DNA of 32,183 bases from contig CACXHB010000136.1 of NCBI GenBank assembly GCA_902767315.1, positions 1-32,183 of the forward strand, written 5' to 3'. The position numbers and the translations under genes are program-made. Below are positions 1 to 8,497 of the stretch, piece after piece. Position 1 is the stretch's first letter. Each line of letters opens with the position of its first letter. The notes under the pieces were generated by a model. That model did not search any database. It saw nothing but the letters and a program-made list of their open reading frames with translations, and was not told the origin of the DNA. The DNA comes from an uncultured Eubacteriales bacterium (GTDB taxonomy: Bacteria; Bacillota; Clostridia; Christensenellales; Aristaeellaceae).

Positions 1-1
1 C

Positions 2-2071
2 CATGGCGTGGACGTTCGCCGCATTTTCGGTGCGCTTCTGCACGACGCGGCCACCCTGTCCCTTTCTCAGGGGGCTTCCACCATCACCCAGCAATTGATC
101 AAGCTGACTCATCTCACCAGTGAAAAGACCCTGGCCCGCAAGGCCCAGGAGGCATACCTGGCCCTGAAGCTGGAAAAACAGATGACCAAGGACGAAATTC
201 TGGAAGCCTATCTCAATACCGTCTACTTCGGCGCGGGGGCCTACGGCGTTCAGGCGGCTTCTCGGGTTTATTTTGGAAAAGACGCGTCCCAAATGACCCT
301 TTCGGAGGCCTCTCTGCTGGCGGGGGTCATTCAGTCTCCCTCCCGTTATGCGCCCCATCGCAATCTGGAGGGCGCGCTGCAGCGCCGATCCTACGTGCTG
401 AAGGCCATGGTTTCCTGCGGCTTTCTTTCGGAAAATCAGGCGGATGAGGCCGCGTCCTCCGTGCCGGAAATTCAGGCCGCCGTTTCCCAGGCCCGGGGCT
501 GGTATCTGGATCAGGTGCTGCTGGAGGCCATGTCTCTGCTCCATACCGACGCGGAAGGCGTGCTGGGCGGCGGCTATCGGGTGTATACCTATCTGGATAC
601 CGCCGCCCAAACCGCCGCTCAGGAAGCCCTCGCCAACGCCCAATATCCCGAAGCCGCCGCTCAGGGGGCACTGATCGCCATGGATCCCCAAACCGGCGGT
701 ATTTGCGCACTGGTGGGCGGCCGCAGCTATACCGCGGCGCTGGGGCTGAATCGCGCCCTTTCCGCCCGCAGACAGCCCGGCTCTCTGATGAAGCCCGTCT
801 CCACCTACGCCCTGGCCGTGGAAAAATACGGCTATCTTCCCTCCACCACCGTCTACGATGTGCAGCGTTCCTATGCCGACGGCTATACCCCCGGCAACAG
901 CGGCGGTAATTACGCCGGCGCTACCACTCTGCGCACCGCCCTGCAGAAATCCATGAACGCCGCCACAGTGGATCTGGCGGAAACCATGGGCGTGTCTCAA
1001 GTGGCGGATATGGCCGCGTCCCTGGGCGTTCCCGTTTCGCAGGAGGATCGCAACCTTTCCCTGGCCCTGGGGTCCATGACCGCGGGGGTCACGCCCCGGG
1101 AAATGTGCGCCGCCTATTGCGCCCTGGCCAACGGCGGCGTTCTTCGGCAGGCCGCCTGTGTCCGGCGCATCGAAGACCGCTACGGCCGCGTCGTCTATGT
1201 ACAAAAGAACGCAGGGACTCATGCTATTTCCCCGGAAACGGCCTATATTCTGACCGATATGCTGAAATCCGCCGCTTCCCAGGGCACCGCCCGGGCTCTT
1301 TCCGCCTTGAATGTGCCCATCGCCGGCAAAACCGGCACCGCCGGCCTGAAAAACGGCGATACCTCCGATGTGTGGATCGCGGCCTATACGCCGGAAATCT
1401 GCACCGTGGTCTGGATGGGCAAGGACGATAATTCCGGCGGCGGCATGGCGGCCTCGGTTTCCGCCAGCGGTTACGCCGCCCCGGCCTGTACCCAATTTCT
1501 TTCCAGCCTTTCCCTTTCCGGCGATGATTTCCCCCTGCCCGCCTCTCTGGACCGGGTGCTGGCGGATCGATACGCCCTGGAATCGGGCCTGGGGCTGATG
1601 CTGGCCACCGATAAAACCCCCCGGGAATATACGCAGCCGGAAATCGTCCGCCGGGGCGCGGCGGTGCCCGTCTCGCAGGCCTGGGAAGCGCCCCTGCCGG
1701 TAACAGACCTCGCCGTCTCCGGCGGGAAAAATCAGTCTCCGCAGGTGACCTTCACCGCCCTGCAGCCCTTTGCGGAATATCTGATTCTGCGAAAATCCGG
1801 CGCGGAAACCCGCGTCGTCGCCACCCTTTCCGGTTCCGCCGGCGAAGCCCTTTCCTTTACCGATGCCGAGGCGGATACCTCGCAAATCAATGATTACAGC
1901 GTGCTTCCCCGCCACCGGCTGCTCTATGAATGCGGCCAGACCCTCTCCGGCCCCGTCAGCCGCACCGTCCGCTGCAACCCCGGGGGCCTGCTCAACGGCC
2001 TGGTGGGCATCTTTACCCATTCCGAAACCACTCCCGCCGTGGAATCCGCCCCGGAGCCTCTGTTCCCATAG
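2..2071 (+). CDS. Class A penicillin-binding protein (PBP1A-like), 5' truncated by the window edge
   Basis: Bifunctional peptidoglycan synthase: an N-terminal GT51 glycosyltransferase polymerises lipid II and a transpeptidase domain cross-links stem peptides outside the membrane. The reading frame is open to the window edge (codons for HGV precede the first in-window GTG at 8), so the N-terminal membrane anchor and the start of GT51 lie outside. Visible GT51 motifs are RRIFGAL, GASTITQQL and the EAYLNTVYFG block. The transpeptidase shows the SxxK serine in GSLMKP, SMN in KSMNAA and KTGTAG. A roughly 150-residue tail follows, with a possible beta-sandwich segment. The gene ends at a hairpin terminator facing a convergent gene. 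Family assignment is firm; which PBP1 paralogue it is cannot be told from the fragment. Confidence 0.95.
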   Translation, partial: HGVDVRRIFGALLHDAATLSLSQGASTITQQLIKLTHLTSEKTLARKAQEAYLALKLEKQMTKDEILEAYLNTVYFGAGAYGVQAASRVYFGKDASQMTLSEASLLAGVIQSPSRYAPHRNLEGALQRRSYVLKAMVSCGFLSENQADEAASSVPEIQAAVSQARGWYLDQVLLEAMSLLHTDAEGVLGGGYRVYTYLDTAAQTAAQEALANAQYPEAAAQGALIAMDPQTGGICALVGGRSYTAALGLNRALSARRQPGSLMKPVSTYALAVEKYGYLPSTTVYDVQRSYADGYTPGNSGGNYAGATTLRTALQKSMNAATVDLAETMGVSQVADMAASLGVPVSQEDRNLSLALGSMTAGVTPREMCAAYCALANGGVLRQAACVRRIEDRYGRVVYVQKNAGTHAISPETAYILTDMLKSAASQGTARALSALNVPIAGKTGTAGLKNGDTSDVWIAAYTPEICTVVWMGKDDNSGGGMAASVSASGYAAPACTQFLSSLSLSGDDFPLPASLDRVLADRYALESGLGLMLATDKTPREYTQPEIVRRGAAVPVSQAWEAPLPVTDLAVSGGKNQSPQVTFTALQPFAEYLILRKSGAETRVVATLSGSAGEALSFTDAEADTSQINDYSVLPRHRLLYECGQTLSGPVSRTVRCNPGGLLNGLVGIFTHSETTPAVESAPEPLFP

Positions 2072-2080
2072 TAAAAGCAA

Positions 2081-2126
2081 AAGCCGTTCGAGGATTTCCC
2101 CCGAACGGCTTCTCCTTGCTTTTTAT
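2081..2126. terminator. Bidirectional intrinsic terminator between convergent genes
   Basis: A perfect 10-bp stem (2081-2090 with 2102-2111) encloses an 11-nt loop. It is followed on the + strand by a T-rich stretch at 2116-2126 and, on the - strand, by the T-rich complement of 2070-2080. It lies between the stop of the PBP gene and the stop of the HAD gene and probably serves both. Confidence 0.8.
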
Positions 2127-2767
2127 AGCAGTTCTCCAAAGTCCAGAATATATCGGTCCGCCATCTGCCGAATCTCCTCCCGCCGATCAACGGAGCAGCT
2201 GTCCTCAATGGCGATTACGTACATCTCCGCATCCTTTGCGCTGCGGATGGAATAGGCCGCGTCCTCGTGCATAAAGCATTCGCCGATCTCTCTGCCGATT
2301 TTTTCGGCCAGCGCGGGATAATATTCCCTCTGAGCCTTGGTGTATCCCACGTCTTCAAAGTCCAATATCTTCCGGAAATATCCGGCCAACCCGTGGCGCT
2401 CCAGTGCCGCCGTGGCGTAAGGAGCCGGAGTCGCCGTGGCCACGTAGCATTCCAAGCCGTCTTTGCGCAGCTTCTCCAGATATTCCTTCACATGCGCCCT
2501 GGGCATGACGTCCCGGGCGTAGCGATATTGCATCCGTTCCGCCAGCTCTCTGGAAGCCTCCGCCGGGTCGTAGTCCCAGCCCAGCCGCTCCATGGCCCTG
2601 CGAATGGTTTCCCCGCCGGGACGATCGAATACCCCCGCCAGCAGATCGTCCGGCACGAACACCCCGTGAGCCGTCAGATACTCCACGCTCATCAGCCGCC
2701 AGAACCGCATGGAATCCAGCAGCGTGCCGTCCATGTCGAAAATTGCCGTCTTAAACCTTGATGTCAT
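2123..2767 (-). CDS. HAD-superfamily hydrolase (beta-phosphoglucomutase-like phosphatase)
   Basis: Soluble 214-residue HAD subfamily I hydrolase, probably a phosphatase or phosphomutase acting on a small phosphorylated metabolite. Motif I is FDMDGTLLDS at residues 9-18, with the nucleophile and acid/base Asp pair. Motif II is the Thr in VATATP, and the motif IV region reads FMHEDAAYSIRSAKDAE, close to the ED form of the beta-PGM/GS1-like branch. A helical cap sits between motifs I and II. The ATG lies inside the end of the upstream MATE gene (17-nt overlap) behind a GGAGGA Shine-Dalgarno, so the two are probably translationally coupled. The substrate cannot be inferred. Confidence 0.88.
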   Translation of the reverse strand: MTSRFKTAIFDMDGTLLDSMRFWRLMSVEYLTAHGVFVPDDLLAGVFDRPGGETIRRAMERLGWDYDPAEASRELAERMQYRYARDVMPRAHVKEYLEKLRKDGLECYVATATPAPYATAALERHGLAGYFRKILDFEDVGYTKAQREYYPALAEKIGREIGECFMHEDAAYSIRSAKDAEMYVIAIEDSCSVDRREEIRQMADRYILDFGELL

Positions 2768-4202
2768 GCCACTTTCCTCCGCGGTAGCGCTTCAGCATCA
2801 GTATCATGCGCACGATCATGTCGATCAGCGCCGCGCTCCAGCAGCCCATCAGCGCCAGATCACCCAGCCCCATGCGGTTATTCAGAATGTATACCGCCAA
2901 CAGCGACAGCACCGGCCGCATCACCGAAACGGTCAGCAGCATGATCTTTGCCGTGTATTTCACGTCGCCCGCGCCTCGCAGCGCACCGGAAACCACCACC
3001 GCCAGCATCTGGAAGGGCTGGAACGCGCCCACGATCATCATTACGATCTCCGCCAGTTCCCGCACGTGCTGCCCTTCGTCCGAACGGATGAACAGCGATA
3101 CCAGCTCGCTTCGGAACACCACGCAGCAGGTGGCGATAACGATGGCCACAATCAGCGAGAATTTCTGGGCGATAATGCCGTAAATATGGGAAAGCTCCTT
3201 CCGGCCCCGGCCCAGCATCTGGCCTACCAGGGAAGTTCCCGCCACGCCCAGTCCGTCGGCGAAGCAGAAGGACAGGTTCAAAAATTTCATGGCGATCTGA
3301 TGGGCAGCGAAGGCGTCCGTGCCCAGCTCCGCCACGATCTTGGCATAGGAGAAAAAGCCGATGCGCATGGCGATCTGCTCCAGCATGGCGGAGGAGCTGA
3401 CCTTCAATACGTCCATCACGGAGCGTTTCTTAATGCGCCAGTCGTCCTTCAGGGAAATCTGCAAAAAGGAATCGTGGGCCTTGCCCCGGAACAGGGAAAC
3501 CAGACACAGGATCAGGCCTACCACCATGCCCATGGCCGTGGCAATGGCCGCGCCGACTACACCCAGCCGGGGGAACGGGCCGATGCCGTTAATCAAAAGA
3601 TAGTTGAAGCAGATGTTTACCATGTTGGAGGTGATGTTTACATACATGGTCAGCTTGGTGTTGCCAATGCCCCGCTGGGCGGCGCAAATGCCCATGGACA
3701 GGGCGTTGGCCGGCAGCGCCGCGCCCACGATGAGGAAATATTTCGTAGCGTCCTCCAGGGTGCGTCCCTTCTCCGCTCCCGCAAAGCGCATCAGCGGATC
3801 CGCAAAGGGCAGCGCCAGCGCCATCAGCACAAAGGAAAGCCCCAGGATGATGAGGATCATGTTCCGCACCACCTGGTTGGCCTCTTCCTTGCGTCCTTCG
3901 CCCTTTCGCCGGGCCACCACCGCGGTAATGCCCACGTTCAGCGCGAAGAAAAAGCACAGCATCAGCATTCGGGGCTGATCCACCAGACCTACCGCCGCCA
4001 CCGCGTCGGTGCCCAGGCCGCTGACCATGATGGTGTCCATCATGTTGATCAGGCTGATCAGCACCATTTCACACACGGACGGAATGGCCAGCCGGATAAA
4101 TTCCCGGTACATGGCGCTGCTGGTGGGTAATTCGCATGTCGCCGCATCGTAACCCGCGGGCAGCATGTACTCTACCCCGAAAAGACGCCTGAATAAGTGC
4201 AT
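2751..4202 (-). CDS. MATE family multidrug/toxin efflux transporter
   Basis: Inner-membrane antiporter of 483 residues, a usual MATE length, with about 12 hydrophobic segments arranged as two pseudo-repeats. The first repeat starts around residue 33 (FIRLAIPSVCEMVLISLINM) and contains VSGLGTDAVAAVGLVDQPRM; the second starts around residue 258 (SSAMLEQIAMRIGFF) and contains LGTDAFAAHQIAM. These are MATE hallmarks. The family expels cationic drugs or metabolites using Na+ or H+ gradients; the substrate here is unknown. The ATG at 4202 is preceded by a GGAGG Shine-Dalgarno about 8 nt upstream. It lies 96 bp downstream of the AlaX-like gene and overlaps the HAD gene, so it is probably the middle gene of a three-gene transcript. 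Confidence 0.93.
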   Translation of the reverse strand: MHLFRRLFGVEYMLPAGYDAATCELPTSSAMYREFIRLAIPSVCEMVLISLINMMDTIMVSGLGTDAVAAVGLVDQPRMLMLCFFFALNVGITAVVARRKGEGRKEEANQVVRNMILIILGLSFVLMALALPFADPLMRFAGAEKGRTLEDATKYFLIVGAALPANALSMGICAAQRGIGNTKLTMYVNITSNMVNICFNYLLINGIGPFPRLGVVGAAIATAMGMVVGLILCLVSLFRGKAHDSFLQISLKDDWRIKKRSVMDVLKVSSSAMLEQIAMRIGFFSYAKIVAELGTDAFAAHQIAMKFLNLSFCFADGLGVAGTSLVGQMLGRGRKELSHIYGIIAQKFSLIVAIVIATCCVVFRSELVSLFIRSDEGQHVRELAEIVMMIVGAFQPFQMLAVVVSGALRGAGDVKYTAKIMLLTVSVMRPVLSLLAVYILNNRMGLGDLALMGCWSAALIDMIVRMILMLKRYRGGKWHDIKV

Positions 4203-4298
4203 ATGTAAGCCTCCAAATTGTTTGTTTACAAATTATGCTACACGAGAATTGTTAACGGCACACTTGCGTTTTTATTGTGTATGCGTTATTCCGGTAAT

Positions 4299-5495
4299 TT
4301 ACCCCTTCAGAATCGCTTCCTTCAGTGCCTCCAGCATTTCCGCCGGCCCCGCGCCCTGAGCAAAGTCGCTTCTGCCGCCGCCCTTGCCGCCGGTGGCCCG
4401 AGCCGCCTGGGAAAGGGTCTTGCCGCAATCCACGCCCGCTTCCGGGCTGCGGCTCACCACATATTGCAGCCGCGGGCCGTCTCCCGCCGCCAGCGCCGCC
4501 ACGGCATATCCCCGGCCGGTGAGATCCGCCGCCAGGGCCCGTGCGCCGTCCATGTCTCCCGAAATCTGTCGGCAGATCACCCGGATTCCGTCCTCCCGCA
4601 GGGGCGCGTTTTCATACATCGCCTCCGCCCCCTGAAGCAGCATTTCCGTCCGGGCCTCGTTCCGCTGACGGGTGACTTCCCGCAGCTCTGCCTGGATATT
4701 ACCGACCATCGTCGGCAAATTTTCGACCGAAGTCGATAATTTCTCACTGGCTTCGTGCAACAGCTCGTGCTCTTTCCGCAAAAGCACACAGGCCCGCCTG
4801 CCGCAGACGAAAATCAGTCGCAGCTTTCCCTTGCTGGGCCGCGCCTCCAATATCTTCACCAGGCCGATCTGCCCGGCGCTGGAGGGATGGGTGCCGCCGC
4901 AGGCGCAGTATTCCTCCGTGCCGATCTGCACCACCCGCACATGTTCCGTCACCGTGGGGGCCTTCCGCAGGGGCAATGCCTTAAGCTCCTCTTCCGTGGG
5001 GAACCATTGCCGAATGGGCACGTCCCTCTGGATGCGCTGGTTCACGTCGTCCTCCAGGGCGTGAAGCTCCTCCGGCGTAATGTGCGTGCGTCCCTCGGGC
5101 AAGTCCATGTCGATGGAAACCTCTTCCTTGCCCAGATGAAGCCCGATGGTGTGTCCCCCCAGCAGCCGCCAGGCCGCGTTGGCCAGCATGTGCTCTCCGG
5201 CGTGCTGCTGCATGTGGTCAAACCGCCGCTCCCAGTCGATTTTCCCCGTTACCGTTTCTCCTTCGGATAACTCCGCGTCCACCCGGTGCCATACCTCGCC
5301 GCTTTTGTCCACGAATACGTCCAGCACCCGGCTTTCACCCAGCACGCCCGTGTCAAAGGGCTGGCCGCCGGAAGTGGGATAAAAGGCGGACCGGTCCAGC
5401 CGAACCTCCCATTCCGCACCCGCCCGCCTGCATTCCAACACTTTCCCTTCAAATTCCTTCAGATAAGGATTCTCATAATATAGCCTCAAAGTCAA
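4299..5495 (-). CDS. Alanyl-tRNA editing protein (AlaX-like, with DHHA1 domain)
   Basis: Free-standing relative of the AlaRS C-terminal half that hydrolyses Ser- or Gly-mischarged tRNA-Ala in trans. Order: a beta-barrel domain with the AlaRS-type block FYPTSGGQPFDTG (about residues 38-50), then the editing domain with zinc-ligand motifs HAGEH (about 99-103) and CACGGTH (about 199-205), a coiled-coil linker (about 250-290), and a C-terminal DHHA1 domain ending in the glycine-rich GGKGGGRSDFAQG. There is no class II catalytic core. At 398 residues it matches the long AlaX form. The start is TTG at 5495, behind GGGAG; the conserved LYYENPYLKEFE segment follows at once, so no upstream start is needed. 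A TTG at 5489 is an alternative. Confidence 0.9.
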   Translation of the reverse strand: MTLRLYYENPYLKEFEGKVLECRRAGAEWEVRLDRSAFYPTSGGQPFDTGVLGESRVLDVFVDKSGEVWHRVDAELSEGETVTGKIDWERRFDHMQQHAGEHMLANAAWRLLGGHTIGLHLGKEEVSIDMDLPEGRTHITPEELHALEDDVNQRIQRDVPIRQWFPTEEELKALPLRKAPTVTEHVRVVQIGTEEYCACGGTHPSSAGQIGLVKILEARPSKGKLRLIFVCGRRACVLLRKEHELLHEASEKLSTSVENLPTMVGNIQAELREVTRQRNEARTEMLLQGAEAMYENAPLREDGIRVICRQISGDMDGARALAADLTGRGYAVAALAAGDGPRLQYVVSRSPEAGVDCGKTLSQAARATGGKGGGRSDFAQGAGPAEMLEALKEAILKG

Positions 5496-5591
5496 TTTTT
5501 ACACGCTCCCGTCTGTGCATTTTTGCCCGTTTCTCTGCGCAAATTAACAAAGCGGCCCAGCCGCAATCAAATCATATCGGAGGAGATCAGC

Positions 5592-6014
5592 ATGAATCAT
5601 CCCATTGCCCGGCGGCCCCACGGTGCCTCCGGCCTGTCCGTTTTTGACGAAGACTTTTTCCGTCCCTGGTTCTGGAACGGGGATTCCGCCGCGCCCTTTC
5701 GGGTGGACGTGCGGGACGAAGGCGATCATTACCTGATGGAAGCGGAGCTTCCCGGGCTGGATCGCAAGGACATCAAAATCGATGTCGACGACGGCCTGCT
5801 CACCATTTCCGCCCAGTGGAACCGGGAATCCGCCGGGGAAAAGCAGGATTATCTCATGAACGAACGCCGCAGCGGCCGAATCAGCCGCTCCTTCACCCTG
5901 GAAAACGTGGAGGAAGACCGCGTCACCGCCGATTACCGGGACGGCGTGGTGCTGCTGACCCTGCCCAAGCGGGAGGATGTGCGCCGCGTTCCCCGGCGAA
6001 TCGAACTGAATTAA
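5592..6014 (+). CDS. Small heat-shock protein, Hsp20/alpha-crystallin family
   Basis: ATP-independent holdase chaperone of the cytoplasm, 140 residues. The alpha-crystallin domain spans about residues 35-130: FRVDVRDEGDHYLMEAELPG opens it, DIKIDVDDGLLTISA follows, and the block GRISRSFTLENVEEDRVTADYRDGVVLLTLPK closes in the family's usual way. The C-terminal tail is short and lacks a clear IxI motif. The ATG at 5592 is chosen over an in-frame upstream start at 5523 because an optimal GGAGGAG Shine-Dalgarno lies just 5' of it and the upstream codons encode nothing family-like. I see no CIRCE element or convincing promoter in the 96-bp gap shared with the divergent AlaX-like gene. A strong terminator follows directly. 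Confidence 0.93.
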   Translation: MNHPIARRPHGASGLSVFDEDFFRPWFWNGDSAAPFRVDVRDEGDHYLMEAELPGLDRKDIKIDVDDGLLTISAQWNRESAGEKQDYLMNERRSGRISRSFTLENVEEDRVTADYRDGVVLLTLPKREDVRRVPRRIELN

Positions 6015-6023
6015 CGCCGCTCT

Positions 6024-6058
6024 GCCGGGCCTCCGAAAGGTCGCCCGGCCTTATTTTT
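6024..6058 (+). terminator. Intrinsic terminator after the hsp20 gene
   Basis: A 7-bp GC-only stem (GCCGGGC at 6024-6030 with GCCCGGC at 6043-6049) is followed by CTTATTTTT. Its T-tract overlaps the stop codon of the convergent RNase H gene at 6051. Confidence 0.8.
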
Positions 6059-6503
6059 CCCGCCCGGCCTTGATGGCCCCCCGGGCCAGCTCGTCGCATC
6101 GGTTGTTCATGGGGTTGTCCGCATGTCCCCGCACCTTGATCCACGTAACGCTATGTACGGCGCACAACGCCAGCAGCTCTTTCCATAGCTCCTGATTCTC
6201 CACGCTTTTTTTGTCGCTTTTCAGCCAGTTGTGTTTCTGCCAGGAAGCCAGCCATCCCTTGTTGAACGCGTTAATCAGATACGCGCTGTCGGAATAAAGC
6301 TCCACCCGGCAGGGGGTGTTCAGCTTTTTCAGGGCACAGATGGGCCCCGTCAGTTCCATACGGTTGTTGGTGGTGTGCCCCTCGAATCCGGACATCTCCA
6401 GCCGGTGCTCCCCATATTGCAGAATCGCGCCCCAACCGCCGGGCCCCGGATTTCCGGAACAGGCCCCGTCGGTGTAGATAATCACATGCTTTTTCTCGTT
6501 CAA
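6051..6503 (-). CDS. rnhA: Ribonuclease HI
   Basis: Type 1 RNase H of 150 residues that degrades the RNA strand of RNA-DNA hybrids (R-loops, Okazaki primers) in the cytoplasm. All four catalytic carboxylate blocks are present: YTDGACSGNPGPGGWG near the N-terminus, NNRMELTG, YSDSAYLI and RGHADNPMNNRCDELA. The DNA-binding basic protrusion (around WQKHNWLKSDKKSVEN) matches the E. coli-type HI form. The start is TTG at 6503, with its last two bases inside the TGA stop of the upstream lipoprotein gene and a GGGAGG Shine-Dalgarno within that gene. The tight overlap implies translational coupling to the lipoprotein, an odd pairing of functions. Confidence 0.94.
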   Translation of the reverse strand: MNEKKHVIIYTDGACSGNPGPGGWGAILQYGEHRLEMSGFEGHTTNNRMELTGPICALKKLNTPCRVELYSDSAYLINAFNKGWLASWQKHNWLKSDKKSVENQELWKELLALCAVHSVTWIKVRGHADNPMNNRCDELARGAIKAGREK

Positions 6504-7429
6504 TTGCTTTCCTCCCCGCCCAGCGCCCCTGCAATAGCCCGGGCGTTGCTCCTCTGGGCTTCATAATAGCCCTCCGCCCCTGCGTCCTGGGCGTAGGCGG
6601 TCATCAGATTTAATTTTACCACAGGAAATCCCGCTTCCTCCAGCGCCTCGGTCAGCTCCGTGGGTGCGCTGTCTTCTATCAACACCGCCTGAGCGCCGCT
6701 GCTTCGAATTTCCTCCACCAGTTTTTCCATACTTTCCCCGTAAACGGTGGTGGTGCTTTCCCGGTCGAATTGATAAACCGCCTGCAGCCCGTAATCCAGC
6801 GCCGGATAAATGGCCGCTTCGTTTAATATCGCCACTTTTTTCCCCGCGCATCCGCCTGCAATTTCCAGGCATTCCGCCCGCAGATTCTCCAGCTTCGCCC
6901 GGGCCGTTTCCCCGTTTTCGGTAATGATTTTTCCCTGATCCGGATACAGTTCCGCCAGTCCCTGACAAATCTGCTCCGTCATGACAATCGCCCCGGGAAT
7001 GGACAGGTAGTAATAGGGATTCTCCGTTTCAAAATGGCTGGTTTCCTCGCCGCCGGTCTTTCCCTGGTTGTAAAGCACCGCCCCGGTCATGGCGGTAATC
7101 ACCGCCGGGCCGTCCTCGCCCAGGGCGTACAGGCTGCTTTCGAAGCTCTCCAGCCCGCGCCCCGCCAGCACTACCGCGTCCGCGTCGTAGGCCACCACCG
7201 ATAAATCCCAGTCCGAAAGGGCGTAATCCCGCAAACATCCGTCCTGGGGCTGGGTCAGGCATTTCAATTGCAATTTCTCCGCATTTTCCAGTAAAGGCGC
7301 GGTCAGGGCGTATACGGGATAAAATCCGGCGTAAATCTGCCGGGGATTTTCTACGGGCTGCACCTGAATGGAGCAGCCCGTCAGCAGCAGCCCCGCCAGC
7401 AAAATCGCCGCAAGAAGCCTTGGTTTCAT
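6500..7429 (-). CDS. ZnuA-like (cluster A-I) substrate-binding lipoprotein with degenerate metal site
   Basis: Predicted lipoprotein of 309 residues. A signal peptide ends in the lipobox LLLTGC (Cys about residue 19). The remainder has the layout of ABC-type zinc/manganese binding proteins: GFYPVYALTAPLL, the stretch DYALSDWDLSVVAYDADAVV, a long backbone helix (about 165-195) and a C-terminal lobe with VAILNEAAIYPALDYGL. Family members bind the metal with His in blocks like DPHxY and DPHxWLxP; the corresponding positions here read CLRDY and NPYYYLSIP, so those histidines appear lost. No permease or ATPase gene is adjacent. It may bind another ligand or have a structural or sensory role. The start has a GGAGG Shine-Dalgarno, and a TATAAT-type promoter lies just upstream. 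Confidence 0.75.
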   Translation of the reverse strand: MKPRLLAAILLAGLLLTGCSIQVQPVENPRQIYAGFYPVYALTAPLLENAEKLQLKCLTQPQDGCLRDYALSDWDLSVVAYDADAVVLAGRGLESFESSLYALGEDGPAVITAMTGAVLYNQGKTGGEETSHFETENPYYYLSIPGAIVMTEQICQGLAELYPDQGKIITENGETARAKLENLRAECLEIAGGCAGKKVAILNEAAIYPALDYGLQAVYQFDRESTTTVYGESMEKLVEEIRSSGAQAVLIEDSAPTELTEALEEAGFPVVKLNLMTAYAQDAGAEGYYEAQRSNARAIAGALGGEESN

Positions 7430-7465
7430 TCAAAATCCTCCGTGATTTCGGGTGCCTTTTCCCCA

Positions 7466-7495
7466 ATTATAGCATAAACGCGCTTATTCCCACAA
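7466..7495 (-). promoter_or_regulatory. Probable sigma-A promoter for the ZnuA-like gene and rnhA
   Basis: On the - strand TTGTGG (7495-7490), 18 bp, then TATAAT (7471-7466) preceded by TGC (extended -10). It overlaps the end of the spoIID-like gene. The -10 is perfect and the -35 weak. Confidence 0.5.
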
Positions 7496-8452
7496 GCCCA
7501 CAAACTTGATCCCCTGGTAATACTTGGAAATAATGCTCTGGGCCGTAGCCCCGCTTTCCGCCAATTGATACGCGCCCCATTGGGAAAGCCCCACGCCGTG
7601 TCCAAATCCCCGTCCGGTAAAAATCACCTTCCCGTTTTCCGCTCGAACCTCCTCGATCAGCGTGCTGCGCAGCTTCTCCGGGCCAATCTGTATCCGAAAA
7701 GACGGCGCGGAAACGCTTTTGCCGTTGATAATCAGGTTCTTCGCCCGGCCGGATTCCCCCTTTTCGCCGATTTCGATCTCCCGGCAGTCTCCCGTCTCCA
7801 CGCCGCAGGCGGCGCAGGCCCGGCCCACTTCCTCCGCCGTGAATTCCGCCGTCCAGTGGGCCGCGGATTCCGGCGCCTTGTCGGATTCCTGGGAAGCAAC
7901 GCTCTTCAGATATTCCGGATCCTCCTTGTATTCCAGCGCCACCGAGGGCACCTCCGTTTTGCCTCCGGAATGGGCGTGGAACCACGCCTGCGGCAGCGTA
8001 TCGCCGTAGGCCATCACCACGCCCCGGGTCTCCTCCACCGCCCGGCGGACGTTTTCGTTGATCATCTGGGCGTTGTAGGCCTGGGCCTCGGTTACGTCCG
8101 TAGAAATGTCCGCCCCTTCGTACCCGGATTTTTTCGTCTCCAGAAATTTCAGCGTAAAGGTGCGGGCCAGTATGGCCTGAGCCTTCAGGGCCTCCAGCGG
8201 CCAGTCGTTTTTCATTTCTCCGGCCACCACGCCCATGAGATAGGTCTCAATGTCCATGCGCTCCACTTTCTCTTCTTCCATCAAATAAACCCGCAGCATG
8301 GGCAGCCCGTCCTGCTGATCCACCTCCTCCGGAACCGCTACTTCGCCGGTGGCCTCGGCGCTTTTTTCCGCCGTGTCCTCCGCCCGCATGCACCCGCCAA
8401 GGGCCAGTACCATCGCCAGACACATCGCCGCAAATCTCAGGAATTTCCGCAT
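7484..8452 (-). CDS. spoIID: SpoIID/LytB-family protein (stage II sporulation protein D homologue), predicted lipoprotein
   Basis: Homologue of SpoIID, the lytic transglycosylase that cleaves denuded glycan strands at the engulfing septum during sporulation. The 322-residue product has the full domain: YLMGVVAGEMKNDWPLEALK with the expected catalytic Glu at about 79, AQAILARTF, the HAHSGGKTE block (about 164-172), and the C-terminal GRGFGHGVGLSQWGAYQLA. The N-terminus MRKFLRFAAMCLAMVLALGG is followed by Cys, giving a plausible lipobox LGGC; B. subtilis SpoIID is instead anchored by a transmembrane helix. In B. subtilis the gene is sigma-E dependent; I found no convincing sigma-E promoter here. 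LytB-type vegetative relatives exist, so the sporulation role is inferred from context. Confidence 0.88.
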   Translation of the reverse strand: MRKFLRFAAMCLAMVLALGGCMRAEDTAEKSAEATGEVAVPEEVDQQDGLPMLRVYLMEEEKVERMDIETYLMGVVAGEMKNDWPLEALKAQAILARTFTLKFLETKKSGYEGADISTDVTEAQAYNAQMINENVRRAVEETRGVVMAYGDTLPQAWFHAHSGGKTEVPSVALEYKEDPEYLKSVASQESDKAPESAAHWTAEFTAEEVGRACAACGVETGDCREIEIGEKGESGRAKNLIINGKSVSAPSFRIQIGPEKLRSTLIEEVRAENGKVIFTGRGFGHGVGLSQWGAYQLAESGATAQSIISKYYQGIKFVGLWE

Positions 8453-8497
8453 CTTTTCATCACACTCCTGTGTTTATTGTGCGCACGAAAAAGTTCC

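Noticed and set aside
2709-4130. A 473-codon open frame opposite the MATE gene, rich in His and Gln
   Set aside because: Antisense shadow; the - strand has clear MATE repeats and a Shine-Dalgarno site.
4203-4298. Possible promoter in the 96-bp gap before the MATE gene (TTAACA, CATAAT on the - strand)
   Set aside because: The two elements are only 12 bp apart, and no pairing with 16-18 bp spacing is good.
5496-5591. CIRCE or other heat-shock operator before hsp20
   Set aside because: No TTAGCACTC-type inverted repeat or clear promoter is visible in this gap.
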